NCBI GenBank assembly: GCA_019117085.1
Contig: DXAJ01000076.1
Coordinates: 1 to 37,572 of the forward strand
Length of the DNA: 37,572 nt
From: Candidatus Gallimonas gallistercoris
GTDB taxonomy: Bacteria > Bacillota > Clostridia > Christensenellales > Borkfalkiaceae
Direction: 5' to 3'
The translations under genes were made by a program, and so were the position numbers. Numbering within the stretch: the stretch's first letter is position 1; every line of letters begins with the position of its first letter. The notes under the pieces were generated by a model. The model did no database searches and was not told the DNA's origin. It saw only the letters and a program-made list of their open reading frames with translations. Below are positions 1-9,765 of the stretch, piece by piece.

Positions 1-115
1 TACGGTGAAAGTCCGATCGCCTGCCCCGACGGAACGCGCGGCGATCTCGGGCAGCAGGAGAAATAGAGCCGTGCGTTCTTTTGGCGCGCCCGAGGGGCGC
101 GTTTTTTGCTGCCTC
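1..115 (+). promoter_or_regulatory. Structured 5' leader, possibly the 3' part of a cobalamin-type riboswitch cut by the window edge, ending in a terminator hairpin
   Basis: GGTGAAAGTCC block near position 4; GATCGCC...GGCGATC stem; GGGCAGCAGGAG block; then cgcgccc-gag-gggcgcg-TTTTTT just upstream of a DUF4430/ECF-S pair. The canonical GCCACTGT box is not seen, so the class is uncertain. Confidence 0.35.
91..114 (+). terminator. Intrinsic terminator/attenuator hairpin in the leader of the DUF4430 gene
   Basis: CGCGCCC GAG GGGCGCG followed by TTTTTT. Confidence 0.7.
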
Positions 116-157
116 ACTTGATAAAATGCTGCTTCAAAGCGGCAAAAGAGGTTTTTT

Positions 158-577
158 ATGAAAAAGAAAGTTGTTTCCCTTGTCTCCCTCGTTTCGGCAG
201 TTCTCGCGCTCTTTTCGCTTGTCGCGCTCGCGGGCTGTAAAAAGTCGCCCGTCACGGCAGATGAAAACACCGTCGTCATCCAAGCGTCGGCGGAGCATAG
301 CGGCAAGACGCTGCTTGCCGTCATGGAAGAGCTGCAAGAGGCGGGCGAATTGAGCTTTACCGTTTCCGACGGCATGATCGTAGAACTCAACGGCACGAAG
401 CAGACCGCATCGAGTTATTGGATGCTCTACACGAGCGACGAAGAAAGCGCCAACGAGCAGTGGGGCGCCTTCGAATATGAGGGCGAAGTGCTGGGCTCCG
501 CCGTTTCGGGCGCGGGGGAGCTCGCCGTCAAGGAAGGCTGCCTCTACATCTGGGCGTTTGAGAGTTTCGGCATCTGA
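158..577 (+). CDS. DUF4430-domain lipoprotein
   Basis: Signal peptide with lipobox LAGC; 'ELNGTKQTASSYWMLYTSDEESANEQWGAFEYEGEVL...' resembles DUF4430 (transcobalamin-like C-terminal domain). Confidence 0.75.
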   Translation: MKKKVVSLVSLVSAVLALFSLVALAGCKKSPVTADENTVVIQASAEHSGKTLLAVMEELQEAGELSFTVSDGMIVELNGTKQTASSYWMLYTSDEESANEQWGAFEYEGEVLGSAVSGAGELAVKEGCLYIWAFESFGI

Positions 578-1209
578 TGGAACGCAGGGAAGATCGAGCG
601 CGGGCGAAAGAAGCGCCCGTGCGGGAAAGGACGGGGGAGGAAAAGCCTGCCCCCGAAAAAACAGGTCCGGCGCAGAAAAAAAAGCGCGCTTTGCAGGGCG
701 TGGGGTATGTGGCGGTCGTCGCCGTGTTCACCGCGTTGCTTTTGGGTGCGCAGTACGCGCTTTGGTTCGTCAAGGGGGTGGAAGTCGTCACCGTGCTCCT
801 CCTCGTCTTTTCCTACCGCTTCGGCGTGAAGTGCGGGGTGCTCTCCGCCGTCGCCTTCTCCCTTTTGCGTTGCCTTCTCTTCGGGTTTTTCCCCAACGTC
901 GTCCTTCTCTATTTGATCTACTATCCTTTGTTTGCCGCCTGCTTCGGGATCTTGAGGAATGTGCTCCGCCGCCGCGTCGATCTTAAAACGCAGCTGCTTG
1001 TGACGGCGCTTGCCGTCCTTTTCACGGCGCTTTTCACGCTTCTCGACGATGCGCTGACGCCGCTTTTTTACGGCTATACGAAGGAAGCGGCGCTCGCCTA
1101 CTTTCTTGCCTCCCTTCCGACGATGGCGATGCAGTGCGCATGCGCTCTTCTGACGGTATTCCTGCTCTTCCGCCCGCTGATGGCAGTTCTGCGGCGCGTC
1201 AGGCTGTAA
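577..1209 (+). CDS. ECF transporter S component-like membrane protein
   Basis: Multiple TM helices, ECF-S-like pattern, TGATG overlap with the DUF4430 gene. Confidence 0.7.
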   Translation: MERREDRARAKEAPVRERTGEEKPAPEKTGPAQKKKRALQGVGYVAVVAVFTALLLGAQYALWFVKGVEVVTVLLLVFSYRFGVKCGVLSAVAFSLLRCLLFGFFPNVVLLYLIYYPLFAACFGILRNVLRRRVDLKTQLLVTALAVLFTALFTLLDDALTPLFYGYTKEAALAYFLASLPTMAMQCACALLTVFLLFRPLMAVLRRVRL

Positions 1210-1217
1210 ATGCCGTC

Positions 1218-1280
1218 AAATGTCAGGTCTTTCCTGCCAAATGTCGGGTCTTTCTTGCTGAATGTCGGGTTTTCTTGACA
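1218..1280 (+). repeat. Three imperfect tandem copies of a ~21-bp unit (AAATGTCgGGTCTTTCtTGcc)
   Basis: Direct reading: aaatgtcaggtctttcctgcc / aaatgtcgggtctttcttgctg / aatgtcgggttttcttgaca. Confidence 0.85.
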
Positions 1281-1315
1281 TGTAACATCAAAAATGTGAC
1301 AGAGATGTATCATTA

Positions 1316-1350
1316 AAAACGCCGCTCTACTCAGGGTAGAGCGGCGTTTT
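1316..1350. terminator. Strong bidirectional intrinsic terminator
   Basis: AAAACGCCGCTCTAC TCAGG GTAGAGCGGCGTTTT perfect 15-bp stem. Confidence 0.9.
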
Positions 1351-1516
1351 GATATGGTAGAACCGCCGTTTTCGGGATAGAAGAGGGCGAAAAAAGAGTA
1401 GCGCGCGGCGCTTAAAGAATGGGTTTACAGCGGGGCGTTCCCGGGCATATACTGAGAGCGAAAGAAAGAGGCGCGCGCTCTTTGTGGCAGGAGGGCGGCG
1501 CAGAAAGGAGGCTCAT

Positions 1517-2209
1517 ATGCAGCAGACGGCAGCGGGCGCGCTCGGCGCGGGAGTACAAAAGAAGGGGTTTTTCAGTTCCTTTTATACGAAAGGCGAGGAG
1601 ATCTTCAACGCCGTTTCGCACATCGCGGGGGCGCTCTTCGGACTCATCGCGTGGGGCTTGACGCTCTTTTTCGCCTATCCCGACCCTGCGGCGATGACGG
1701 CGGTCTCCGTCTTCGGAGCGAGCATCGTCATCCTCTATACGATGAGCGCGCTCTATCACGCCCTGCCCGACGGCCGCGCCAAGGGCGTCTTCCGCATCTT
1801 CGATCATTGCACCATCTATCTTCTCATCGCGGGCACCTATACGCCCTATTGCATGATCGCGCTCCACGGTACTTCGCTCGGGCTTTGGGTGCTCATCGTC
1901 GAGTGGCTGTGCGCGCTCGTCGGCATTGCGATGAACGCCGTCGCCATGAACAACAAGGTCGTCAAGGTCGTTTCGATGGCGCTGTATTTTACGATGGGCT
2001 GGCTCGCTGTTTTCGTGTTCCCGCCCATCATGGAGGCGATCTCTCCGCTCTCTTTGTGGCTGCTTCTTAGCGGCGGCATCGCCTACACGGGCGGCATCGT
2101 CTTTTTCGCGCTCGGGCGCAAAGTCAAGTGGTTCCATTCGGTGTGGCACCTCTTCGATATCTTAGGCACCGCTCTGCAATTTGCGAGCATCCTTCTCCTG
2201 CTCCTTTGA
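1517..2209 (+). CDS. Hemolysin III family / PAQR membrane protein
   Basis: Motifs EEIFNAVSHIAGALFG, SALYHALP, RIFDHCTIYLLIAGTYTPYC, WFHSVWHLFDILG. ATG at 1517 preceded by AAAGGAGG; the ORF track starts upstream at GTG 1484. Confidence 0.9.
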   Translation: MQQTAAGALGAGVQKKGFFSSFYTKGEEIFNAVSHIAGALFGLIAWGLTLFFAYPDPAAMTAVSVFGASIVILYTMSALYHALPDGRAKGVFRIFDHCTIYLLIAGTYTPYCMIALHGTSLGLWVLIVEWLCALVGIAMNAVAMNNKVVKVVSMALYFTMGWLAVFVFPPIMEAISPLSLWLLLSGGIAYTGGIVFFALGRKVKWFHSVWHLFDILGTALQFASILLLLL

Positions 2210-2229
2210 AGGGGCGTATTCTCCGTAAG

Positions 2230-2260
2230 GGAGGGGCATCGGCCCCTCCTAAATTTTTTT
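2230..2260 (+). terminator. Intrinsic terminator downstream of hemolysin III gene
   Basis: GGAGGGGC ATCG GCCCCTCC then TAAATTTTTTT. Confidence 0.85.
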
Positions 2261-2276
2261 GTCTGCCTCTCGGCGC

Positions 2277-2305
2277 TTGTCAATTTGCGCGCGTTGTGAT
2301 AGAAT
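2277..2305 (+). promoter_or_regulatory. Sigma70-type promoter for tex
   Basis: TTGTCA (2277-2282), 17-bp spacer, TAGAAT (2300-2305). Confidence 0.6.
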
Positions 2306-2347
2306 AAACGTATCACACTTTCGCCCGGAAGGGCAACGGAGAACAAA

Positions 2348-4513
2348 ATGGATATCATCAAAGCGCTCGCAAAAGAGCTCGATAAAAAAGAGGAACACGT
2401 CTCAAACGTCGTCACCCTCCTTGATGAAGGCAACACGGTGCCCTTCATTGCCCGCTACCGCAAGGAGATGCACGGCACGATGGACGATCAGACCATCCGC
2501 ACCCTTGCAGACCGCCTGCAATATCTTCGCAATCTCGAAGAGCGGAAGCAGGAAGTGCTCTCTTCCATCGAGGCGCAGGGCAAGCTCACGGAAGAGCTCC
2601 GCGCCCGCATCGAGAATGCGGAGACGCTTGCCGCCGTCGAGGACGAATACCGCCCCTTCAAGCAGAAGCGGCGCACCCGCGCGACCATCGCCCGCGAAAA
2701 GGGCTTGGAGACGCTCGCCCTTCTTCTCTTTGCGCAGGAGAAGGATTGCCCCGTTCCCGAAGAGGCGGCAAAGGAGTACATCGACGAAGAAAAGGGCGTC
2801 TCTTCCGCGGAAGAGGCGCTTGCGGGCGCGGGGGACATCATCGCCGAGAACATTTCCGACGACGCCGCCGTGCGCGGGGCGCTTCGCGACTACGCCATGA
2901 AGTGCGGCGACGTCTGCTCGGAGGCAGCGAAGAAGGACCCCGAAGATACCGTCTACCGCAATTACTATAAGTTCACCTGCGCGGTCAAGAGCATCCCTTC
3001 GCACCGCGTCCTCGCCTTGAACCGCGGCGAAAAGGAGGGCGTCCTCAAAGTGTGGGTGGACGTCCCGCGCGACAACGCCTTGTAGCTCATCTTCCGCCGC
3101 GTCGTCAAAAAGCCCGCCTGCGCTTCGACCGCCTTTGTAAAAGCCGCCGCCGAGGACGCGTTTGACCGCCTCATCGAGCCTTCTTTGGAACGCGAAGTGC
3201 GCGCCGCCCTCACCGAAACGGCTTCGGAGGGCGCCATCGGGCAGTTCGCGCTCAATCTGCGCCCTCTCCTCATGCAGCCGCCCGTCAAGGGGTTCGTCAC
3301 GATGGGGCTCGACCCCGGCTACCGCATGGGCTGCAAGGTCGCCGTCGTCGACGGTACGGGCAAGGTGCTCGATACGGCGGTCGTCTATCCCACCCACGGC
3401 GAGCGGCAGAAGGCGGAAGCGATCAGAACGCTCTCCGCGCTCATCAAAAAGCATCAAGTCAAGCACATCGCCATCGGCAACGGCACCGCGAGCCGCGAGA
3501 CCGAGCAGATGACGGTGGAGCTCATCGCTTCCCTCGGCAAGGGGGCGGGCGTCTCTTATGCCATCGTCAACGAGGCGGGCGCTTCCGTCTATTCCGCGTC
3601 CAAGCTGGCGGCGGCGGAGTTCCCCGAATACGACGTCAACCTGCGCTCCGCCGTCTCCATCGCGCGGCGGCTGCAAGACCCTTTGGCAGAGCTCGTCAAG
3701 ATCGACCCCAAGTCCATCGGTGTGGGGCAGTACCAGCACGATATGCCCGAAAAGCGGCTCTCTGAGGCGCTCGACGGCGTCGTTGAGGACTGCGTGAACG
3801 CCGTCGGCGTCGACGTCAACACGGCTTCCGCGCCCCTTCTGGCGCGCGTTTCGGGGCTGAATGCGGGCGTCGCCGCCAACGTCGTCAAGTACCGCGAGGA
3901 GAACGGCAGGTTCACTTCGCGCAAACAAATTTTGAAAGTGCCCAAGCTCGGCGCCAAGGCGTTCGAACAGTGCGCGGGCTTTCTGCGCGTGCCCGAAAGT
4001 AAGGAAGTGCTCGACAACACCGCCGTGCATCCCGAATCGTACGCCGCCGCGCAGAAGCTTTTGTCCCTCTGCGGCTATACCGAAGAGGACGTGCGCCGCG
4101 GCAACTTGGGGCATCTCATGGAACGGCTGCACGGCTACGGCGAGGAGCGCGCGGCACAGGCGTGCGGCGTGGGACTGCCCACTCTCTTCGATGTGTGCGC
4201 CGAGCTCAAGCGCCCCGGCCGCGACCCCCGCGACGAGCTCCCCGCGCCCGTTCTGCGCACCGACGTCATGGAGATCAAGGACTTAAAGCCCGGCATGGAG
4301 CTCAAAGGCACCGTGCGCAACGTCATCGATTTCGGCGCGTTCGTCGATATCGGCGTGCATCAGGACGGGCTCGTGCACATCTCCGAGATTTCCGACCGCT
4401 TCATCAGGCACCCTTCCGAAGTGCTTTCGGTGGGGGATGTCGTCACCGTTTGGGTCAAGGAAGTGGATGAGAGGAAGGGGAGGATCTCCTTGACGATGAA
4501 ACGCCCGAGGTAA
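2348..4513 (+). pseudogene. tex: Tex-family S1 RNA-binding transcription accessory protein, interrupted by one in-frame TAG at 3083-3085
   Basis: 2348-3085 and 3185-4513 lie in the same frame. Conceptual readthrough ...VPRDNAL*LIFRRVVKKPACASTAFVKAAAEDAFDRLIEPSLEREVRAAL... gives continuous Tex homology through the C-terminal S1 domain. May be a nonsense mutation, an assembly error or readthrough. Confidence 0.85.
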
Positions 4514-4669
4514 ACGTTTGCGATATTCCGCGCGCGCTTCGCATCTGCTTCGCAATACTTTGTCGAGCTGCGGCAACTTTCGGTCACTTACGTTTTAGTA
4601 AGCTCCCTCAAGTTTTCCTCGCTCTCCTTGTCTTGCTCGCATCTGCTGTGCGGAGGATGCATCATCCCC

Positions 4670-4731
4670 TTGGCTCCTTCTCTGAGGGAGCTGTCGAGCG
4701 CAGCGAGACTGAGGGAGTCGCCTTATTTTTG
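4670..4731 (+). repeat. Intergenic dispersed repeat, copy 1 (TTGGCTCC...GAGGGAGCTGTCGAGCGCAGCGAGACTGAGGGAGTCGCCTTATTTT)
   Basis: Nearly identical block recurs at 9913-10015. Confidence 0.85.
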
Positions 4732-4787
4732 AAAGCTCGTTTCCGATAACGGCAGTTCTCTTTATTTCGAAAAACTCCTTCCGTCAC

Positions 4788-4838
4788 GCTGCCCGTGAAA
4801 AGCTTCGGGCAGCGCGCCACCTCCCTCTTAGAGGGAGG
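4788..4838. repeat. Two adjacent inverted repeats (GCTGCCCG...CGGGCAGC and CCTCCCTC-TTA-GAGGGAGG)
   Basis: Perfect 8-bp stems read directly. Confidence 0.8.
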
Positions 4839-4874
4839 CGAGGGGAAAGAGGGGAAAACATCAGGAGGTCACCA

Positions 4875-6407
4875 ATGAAGATCGCCATGACGGGCGTGAG
4901 CGGAGATATGGGCAGGGAAGCGCTCAAAGCGGTGTTCGCCCTCCCCGTGGGCGCGTGCGTGCGCGTGCTGCTCACCCCGAAGAAAAAGAACGACGAATTC
5001 GCCCGCCGTCTCAAACGGGAGTACGGGGCGCGCGTCGAGATCGTCCGCGGCGACGTGACGCGGCGGGAGGACTGCGACCGCTTGGTCGCGGGCGCCGAGT
5101 ACGTTTTGCACATGGCGGGGGTCATCCCGCCCGTGTCCGATCATTCCCCGTCGCTCTCGCACCGCGTCAATTTCGGCGGCACGGCGGCGATGACGGATGC
5201 CGTGCGCGCCTGTTTCCCTCAGCCCGCCTTCATCCATATCTCCTCGGTGGCGGTCTACGGCAACCGCACGATGGTGCACCCCTTCGGCAGGGTGGGCGAT
5301 CCGCTCCTTCCCAGCCCCTTCGAAGCCTACGAGCTGCACAAGCTCAAAGCGGAGCGCTATGTCCTCGACGCGGGGCTTGAAAAGTTCGTCATCCTGCGCG
5401 AGGGCGCCATGCTGCACGATAAGATGCTCGAAAACAACATGAGCGATCCCCTCATGTTCCACATCGTGCTCAATTCCCCCCTCGAATGGGTGAGCGCGCG
5501 CGACACGGCGCGGCTGTTTGCGAATATCTTCCTCCGCGAGAGCAAGGGGGAGATCGACGGCTTTTGGAACAACGTCTACAATGTCGGCGCGGGCGAGACG
5601 GGGCGCGACACGGGTTACGATACGCTCGTCGACGGCTTTGCGGTCATCGGCGGCGATCCCGAGCGCTACTTCCGCCCCGAGTGGTTCCCCACGCGCAACT
5701 TCCACGGGCTGTGGTTTTACGACGCGGGCGAGCTCGAAGCGCTCTTCTCCTTTCAGCGCGACGGCGTGCACGAATATTGGCAGGAGATCGCAAAGTCGCA
5801 CCCCCTGTTCTCGCTCGGGAAGGTCGTGCCGCCCGAGCTCATCCACGAATTTCTCTTCAAGAAGCTGCTCAACATGGAAGGCTCTCCCGCAAAGTGGATC
5901 GAAGACGGCGACAAGGCGCGCATCTTCGCCTATTTCGGCGGCGAGGAGGGGGTCAGACAGCTCCCGAAGCGCTGGGAAGACGTTTCTCTCGCCTGCAAAC
6001 AGCCCGCGTTCGAAGCGTTGAAACGGGGCGAGGGCGCAGAGCTTTTATCCCACGGGTTCGACGATTCCAAGCCCATGGGGGAGTGGACGATCGAAGACGC
6101 GAAGTCTGCGGCGCAGTTCCGCGGGGGAAAGTGCCTCTCCGAAGAGATGCCTTCCCTCACCGCGCCCCTCGTGTGGCAGTGCGCCGAAGGGCATACCTTC
6201 GAAGCTTCCGCGCTCACCGTTCTGCGGGCGGGGCATTGGTGCCCCAAGTGCTGTTATCCGCGCCCGTGGAAGTTCGATCTTCTTGCAAAGCGCAATCCCT
6301 ATTTCGCGCAGGTGTGGTACGATTCGCACGCTAAGGACGAGGACGCGGAATACAACATCGAAAACAGCGCGCCCGCCGTCAAACGGGCGCAGGGAGAAAA
6401 GATATGA
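4875..6407 (+). CDS. NAD-dependent epimerase/dehydratase (SDR) with C-terminal zinc-ribbon-like extension
   Basis: TGVSGDMGREAL nucleotide-binding start, HISSVAVYG, YELHKLKAE (YxxxK); C-terminal CAEGHTFEAS...HWCPKC. Confidence 0.85.
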   Translation: MKIAMTGVSGDMGREALKAVFALPVGACVRVLLTPKKKNDEFARRLKREYGARVEIVRGDVTRREDCDRLVAGAEYVLHMAGVIPPVSDHSPSLSHRVNFGGTAAMTDAVRACFPQPAFIHISSVAVYGNRTMVHPFGRVGDPLLPSPFEAYELHKLKAERYVLDAGLEKFVILREGAMLHDKMLENNMSDPLMFHIVLNSPLEWVSARDTARLFANIFLRESKGEIDGFWNNVYNVGAGETGRDTGYDTLVDGFAVIGGDPERYFRPEWFPTRNFHGLWFYDAGELEALFSFQRDGVHEYWQEIAKSHPLFSLGKVVPPELIHEFLFKKLLNMEGSPAKWIEDGDKARIFAYFGGEEGVRQLPKRWEDVSLACKQPAFEALKRGEGAELLSHGFDDSKPMGEWTIEDAKSAAQFRGGKCLSEEMPSLTAPLVWQCAEGHTFEASALTVLRAGHWCPKCCYPRPWKFDLLAKRNPYFAQVWYDSHAKDEDAEYNIENSAPAVKRAQGEKI

Positions 6408-7333
6408 TCGTAAGTTCGATGGAAGAACTCATCGGGAACACCCCGCTTCTTGCCCTTACCCGCTATCAAAAGGCGTTCGGCTGCGGGGCGAACTTGTTCG
6501 CAAAGCTCGAAAGTTTCAACCCCGCGGGCTCCGTCAAGGACCGCGCGGCGCTGGCGATCGTTGCAGACGCCGAGAAGAAGGGGACGCTTCGTGCGGGCGG
6601 CACCATCATCGAGCCCACTTCGGGCAACACGGGCATCGGCATTGCCGCCATCGCCGCGGTGCGGGGGTACCGCGCCCTCCTCGTCATGCCCGATACGATG
6701 AGCATGGAGCGCCGCAGCATCTTGCGCGCCTACGGGGCGGAGATCGTGTTAACGCCCGGCGAAAAGGGCATGGCGGGCGCCATCGAAAGGGCGGAAGAAC
6801 TTGTAAAAACGCTCCCCAACGCCATCCTCGCGGGGCAGTTCGAAAACCCCGTTAACCCGCGCGCCCATTACGAGACGACGGGTCCCGAAATTTGGCGCGA
6901 TTTAAAGGGCGATATCGCCTGCTTTGCGGCGGGCGTGGGCACGGGCGGCACGCTCACGGGCGTGGGCAGGTATCTGAAAGAGCAGAACGCGGACATCCGT
7001 GTGGTCGCGGTGGAGCCCGCTTCCTCGCCCGTTCTTTCCAAGGGGCGCGGCGGCGCGCACGGCATCCAGGGCATCGGCGCGGGCTTCGTGCCAAAGGCGC
7101 TTGATACAAGCGTTTACGACGAAGTCATCGCCGTCACCGATGAGGACGCGCTCTTGTATGCCAAGAAGTTGGGCACGACGGAGGGGATCCTCTGCGGCAT
7201 CTCCTCGGGCGCGGCGCTGTGCGCGGCAGTCGCGCTCTCCCGCCGCGCGGAGTTCACGGGCAAAAACATCGTTGTCCTTCTCCCCGACGGCGGTGATCGC
7301 TATTATTCCACCCCGCTCTTCCGATTTGAGTAA
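6404..7333 (+). CDS. cysK: Cysteine synthase (O-acetylserine sulfhydrylase)
   Basis: IGNTPLLAL, KLESFNPAGSVKDRAAL, PTSGNTGIG, GVGTGGTLTGVGRYLKE; ATGA overlap with the upstream SDR gene. Confidence 0.95.
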   Translation: MIVSSMEELIGNTPLLALTRYQKAFGCGANLFAKLESFNPAGSVKDRAALAIVADAEKKGTLRAGGTIIEPTSGNTGIGIAAIAAVRGYRALLVMPDTMSMERRSILRAYGAEIVLTPGEKGMAGAIERAEELVKTLPNAILAGQFENPVNPRAHYETTGPEIWRDLKGDIACFAAGVGTGGTLTGVGRYLKEQNADIRVVAVEPASSPVLSKGRGGAHGIQGIGAGFVPKALDTSVYDEVIAVTDEDALLYAKKLGTTEGILCGISSGAALCAAVALSRRAEFTGKNIVVLLPDGGDRYYSTPLFRFE

Positions 7334-7408
7334 AAGAACGCCCCTTTGCCGAGTGCATCGGCGTGGCGGATGTTTTATGCGAGCGCATGCACTTTTTCGG
7401 CGCGCGGG

Positions 7409-7437
7409 TTGACAGCGCGGGCAGAGCGTGCTATAAT
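7409..7437 (+). promoter_or_regulatory. Consensus sigma70 promoter for the uracil permease-upp operon
   Basis: TTGACA (7409-7414), 17-bp spacer, TATAAT (7432-7437). Confidence 0.85.
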
Positions 7438-7447
7438 GTCATTTAGT

Positions 7448-7475
7448 GGGCTTCGGAGCGAGTGCACCGAAGTCC
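7448..7475 (+). promoter_or_regulatory. Leader hairpin downstream of the uracil permease promoter
   Basis: GGGCTTCGG - AGCGAGTGCA - CCGAAGTCC, 9-bp stem with one G.U pair. Confidence 0.6.
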
Positions 7476-7528
7476 TTTTCACGGGAAAAGATGCGTTTTC
7501 ACGCAAAAGAAAAAAGGAGTGAGAAAAA

Positions 7529-8989
7529 ATGAAACTCATCTATGGCGTCAAGGACAGGCCGACCCTCTTCCAGACCATCGTCTTTGCCCTGCAGCAGCTG
7601 CTTGCCATCCTCGCGGCGACCATCGCCGTTCCCATGGTGGTGGGGCATGAGATGTCCACCTCGGCGGCGCTCTTCGGCGCAGGCGCGGGCACGCTCGTCT
7701 ACCTCTTGTTCACCAAGTTCAAGAGCCCCGTCTTTTTGGGCAGTTCCTTTGCTTTCATCGGCTCGATGACGGCAGCGTTCGCGGGCGGCGTTTCGATGGC
7801 ACTGGGCTATCTGGGCCTTCTCATCGGTGCGGTGTTCGCGGGTCTTGTGTACGTCGTCATTGCGATCGCCGTCAAATTCGCGGGCGTCGGCTGGATCGAT
7901 AAGCTCATGCCCGCCGTCGTCATCGGCCCCACGGTCGCCCTCATCGGTCTTTCGCTCGCGGGCAGCGCCGTTTCGCAGGCGGTCAGCGCGGCAACGGACG
8001 CAAGCGGCAACTATGTGATGGACCTGCACGCGGGGCTTTGCCTCATCTGTGCGCTCGTGACGCTCGGCGTCACCATCGTCTGCTCGGTGTACGGCAAGAA
8101 GATGCTCAAAATGATCCCCTTCATCTGCGGCATCCTTTCGGGATACCTGCTTGCGACCGTGTTCACGCTCATCGGCATGGGTACGGGCGTCGAAGCGCTT
8201 CAGATCATCGACTTCTCCCTCTTCAAGGATATGCAGTGGCTGCCCGAATTCACTTTCCTCACCGCCTTCACGGGGCCCTTCACCCCTGCGGAGGGGAGCA
8301 CGATCGGCGGCTATATCGGCACCATCGCCGTTGCCTACATCCCCGTTGCATTCGTCGTCTTTGCAGAGCATCTTGCCGATCATAAGAACATCTCCTCCAT
8401 CATCGAGCACGATCTTCTCCGCGATCCCGGGCTTTCGCGCACGCTGCTCGGCGACGGCGTGGGCTCGATGGTGGGCGCCTTCTTCGGCGGCTGCCCCAAC
8501 ACGACGTACGGCGAATCCATCGGCTGCGTGGCGATCTCGGGCAACGCCTCCGTCGTCACCATCCTCGCGACGGCGATCCTTGCCATCGTCTTCTCCTTCG
8601 TGGCGCCCTTCGTCACCTTCCTCTCGTCCATCCCCGCCTGCGTCATGGGCGGCGTGTGCATCGCCCTCTACGGCTTTATCGCCGTCAGCGGCCTCAAGAT
8701 GATCCAGAAGGTCGACCTCAACGAGAACGAGAACCTCTTTGTCGTCTCCACCATCCTCATCGCGGGCGTGGGCGGCATGGCGCTCTCCTTCGGTCAGGTC
8801 ACCGTCACCGCCATCGCAACGGCGCTCATTCTGGGCATCCTCGTCAACGTGCTCGTCAACATCGGCAAGAAGAAGGGCGAAAACGTGCAGGCTTCCGAAG
8901 CGTCCGTAAGCGAAGAGACGCCCGAGACAGCCGAAACGGCTGCGCCCGCCGAGGCTCCCGAAGCGCCCGAAACAAAAGAGGAGGACTGA
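7529..8989 (+). CDS. Uracil permease / uracil-xanthine (NCS2) transporter
   Basis: NCS2-family features: [37 protein letters not shown]; immediately followed by upp. Confidence 0.93.
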   Translation: MKLIYGVKDRPTLFQTIVFALQQLLAILAATIAVPMVVGHEMSTSAALFGAGAGTLVYLLFTKFKSPVFLGSSFAFIGSMTAAFAGGVSMALGYLGLLIGAVFAGLVYVVIAIAVKFAGVGWIDKLMPAVVIGPTVALIGLSLAGSAVSQAVSAATDASGNYVMDLHAGLCLICALVTLGVTIVCSVYGKKMLKMIPFICGILSGYLLATVFTLIGMGTGVEALQIIDFSLFKDMQWLPEFTFLTAFTGPFTPAEGSTIGGYIGTIAVAYIPVAFVVFAEHLADHKNISSIIEHDLLRDPGLSRTLLGDGVGSMVGAFFGGCPNTTYGESIGCVAISGNASVVTILATAILAIVFSFVAPFVTFLSSIPACVMGGVCIALYGFIAVSGLKMIQKVDLNENENLFVVSTILIAGVGGMALSFGQVTVTAIATALILGILVNVLVNIGKKKGENVQASEASVSEETPETAETAAPAEAPEAPETKEED

Positions 8990-8990
8990 G

Positions 8991-9626
8991 ATGACTTATC
9001 CCAACGTCTTTATCTTCGATCATCCCCTCATCAAGCATAAGGTCTCCATTTTGCGCGACAAGAACACTTCCATGAAGGAGTTCCGCGAGCTCGTCGAAGA
9101 GATCACGACCATCATGACGTATGAGAGCATGCGCGACGTGGAGCTCGTTCCCGTCGAGGTGGAAACGCCTCTTGAAAAGACAACGCAGTACCGCGTCGCG
9201 GACGACAGCGTCGCCATCGTGCCCATCCTGCGCGCGGGGCTCGGCATGGTCAACGGCGTGCACCGCGTCTTCCCGACGGCAAAGGTGGGGCACATCGGCA
9301 TGTACCGCAACGAGGAGACGCTTGAGCCGCAGGAATACTACTGCAAGCTCCCCGACGGCATTGCGGAAAAGACGGTGTTCCTCATCGACCCCATGCTTGC
9401 AACAGGCGGTTCGGCGTGCGACGCCATCGCGGCGCTCAAGGCGCGCGGGTGCAGAAAGATCAAGTTCATGGCGATCATCGCCGCGCCCGAGGGCATTGAA
9501 AAGCTCTACCGCGAGCACCCCGACGTGCCCGTGTACGTCTCGACCTTAGACCGCTGCCTCAACGAGAACGGCTACATCCTGCCCGGCCTCGGCGACGCGG
9601 GGGATAGGTTATTTGGAACGAAATAA
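8991..9626 (+). CDS. upp: Uracil phosphoribosyltransferase
   Basis: [57 protein letters not shown]. Confidence 0.97.
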   Translation: MTYPNVFIFDHPLIKHKVSILRDKNTSMKEFRELVEEITTIMTYESMRDVELVPVEVETPLEKTTQYRVADDSVAIVPILRAGLGMVNGVHRVFPTAKVGHIGMYRNEETLEPQEYYCKLPDGIAEKTVFLIDPMLATGGSACDAIAALKARGCRKIKFMAIIAAPEGIEKLYREHPDVPVYVSTLDRCLNENGYILPGLGDAGDRLFGTK

Positions 9627-9740
9627 GGGTTTCGCGAAAATCTTTTTGCTGACGCAAAAATCTTTCCGCGAGGAACGAACTTTGTTGATTTTAACAAGCG
9701 GTTTCGCCCGCGAACTTTGATGTCATTCTAAGAACAGTAA

Positions 9741-9756
9741 GTGCCAAGTATGGCAC
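9741..9756. repeat. Small perfect inverted repeat GTGCCA-AGTA-TGGCAC
   Basis: Direct reading. Confidence 0.7.
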
Positions 9757-9765
9757 AAATTGAGT

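Noticed and set aside
477-986. 169-aa plus-strand ORF overlapping the DUF4430/ECF genes
   Set aside because: Arg-rich alternative frame inside two supported CDSs; no RBS or domain.
2402-4132. 576-aa minus-strand ORF antisense to tex
   Set aside because: Shadow ORF in GC-rich coding DNA; low-complexity Arg/Asp/His-rich translation without recognisable domains, while the plus strand has clear Tex homology.
3185-4513. Separate second gene for the C-terminal half of Tex
   Set aside because: Same frame as the upstream half, TTG start with no convincing SD, and continuous homology through the TAG; better described as one interrupted gene.
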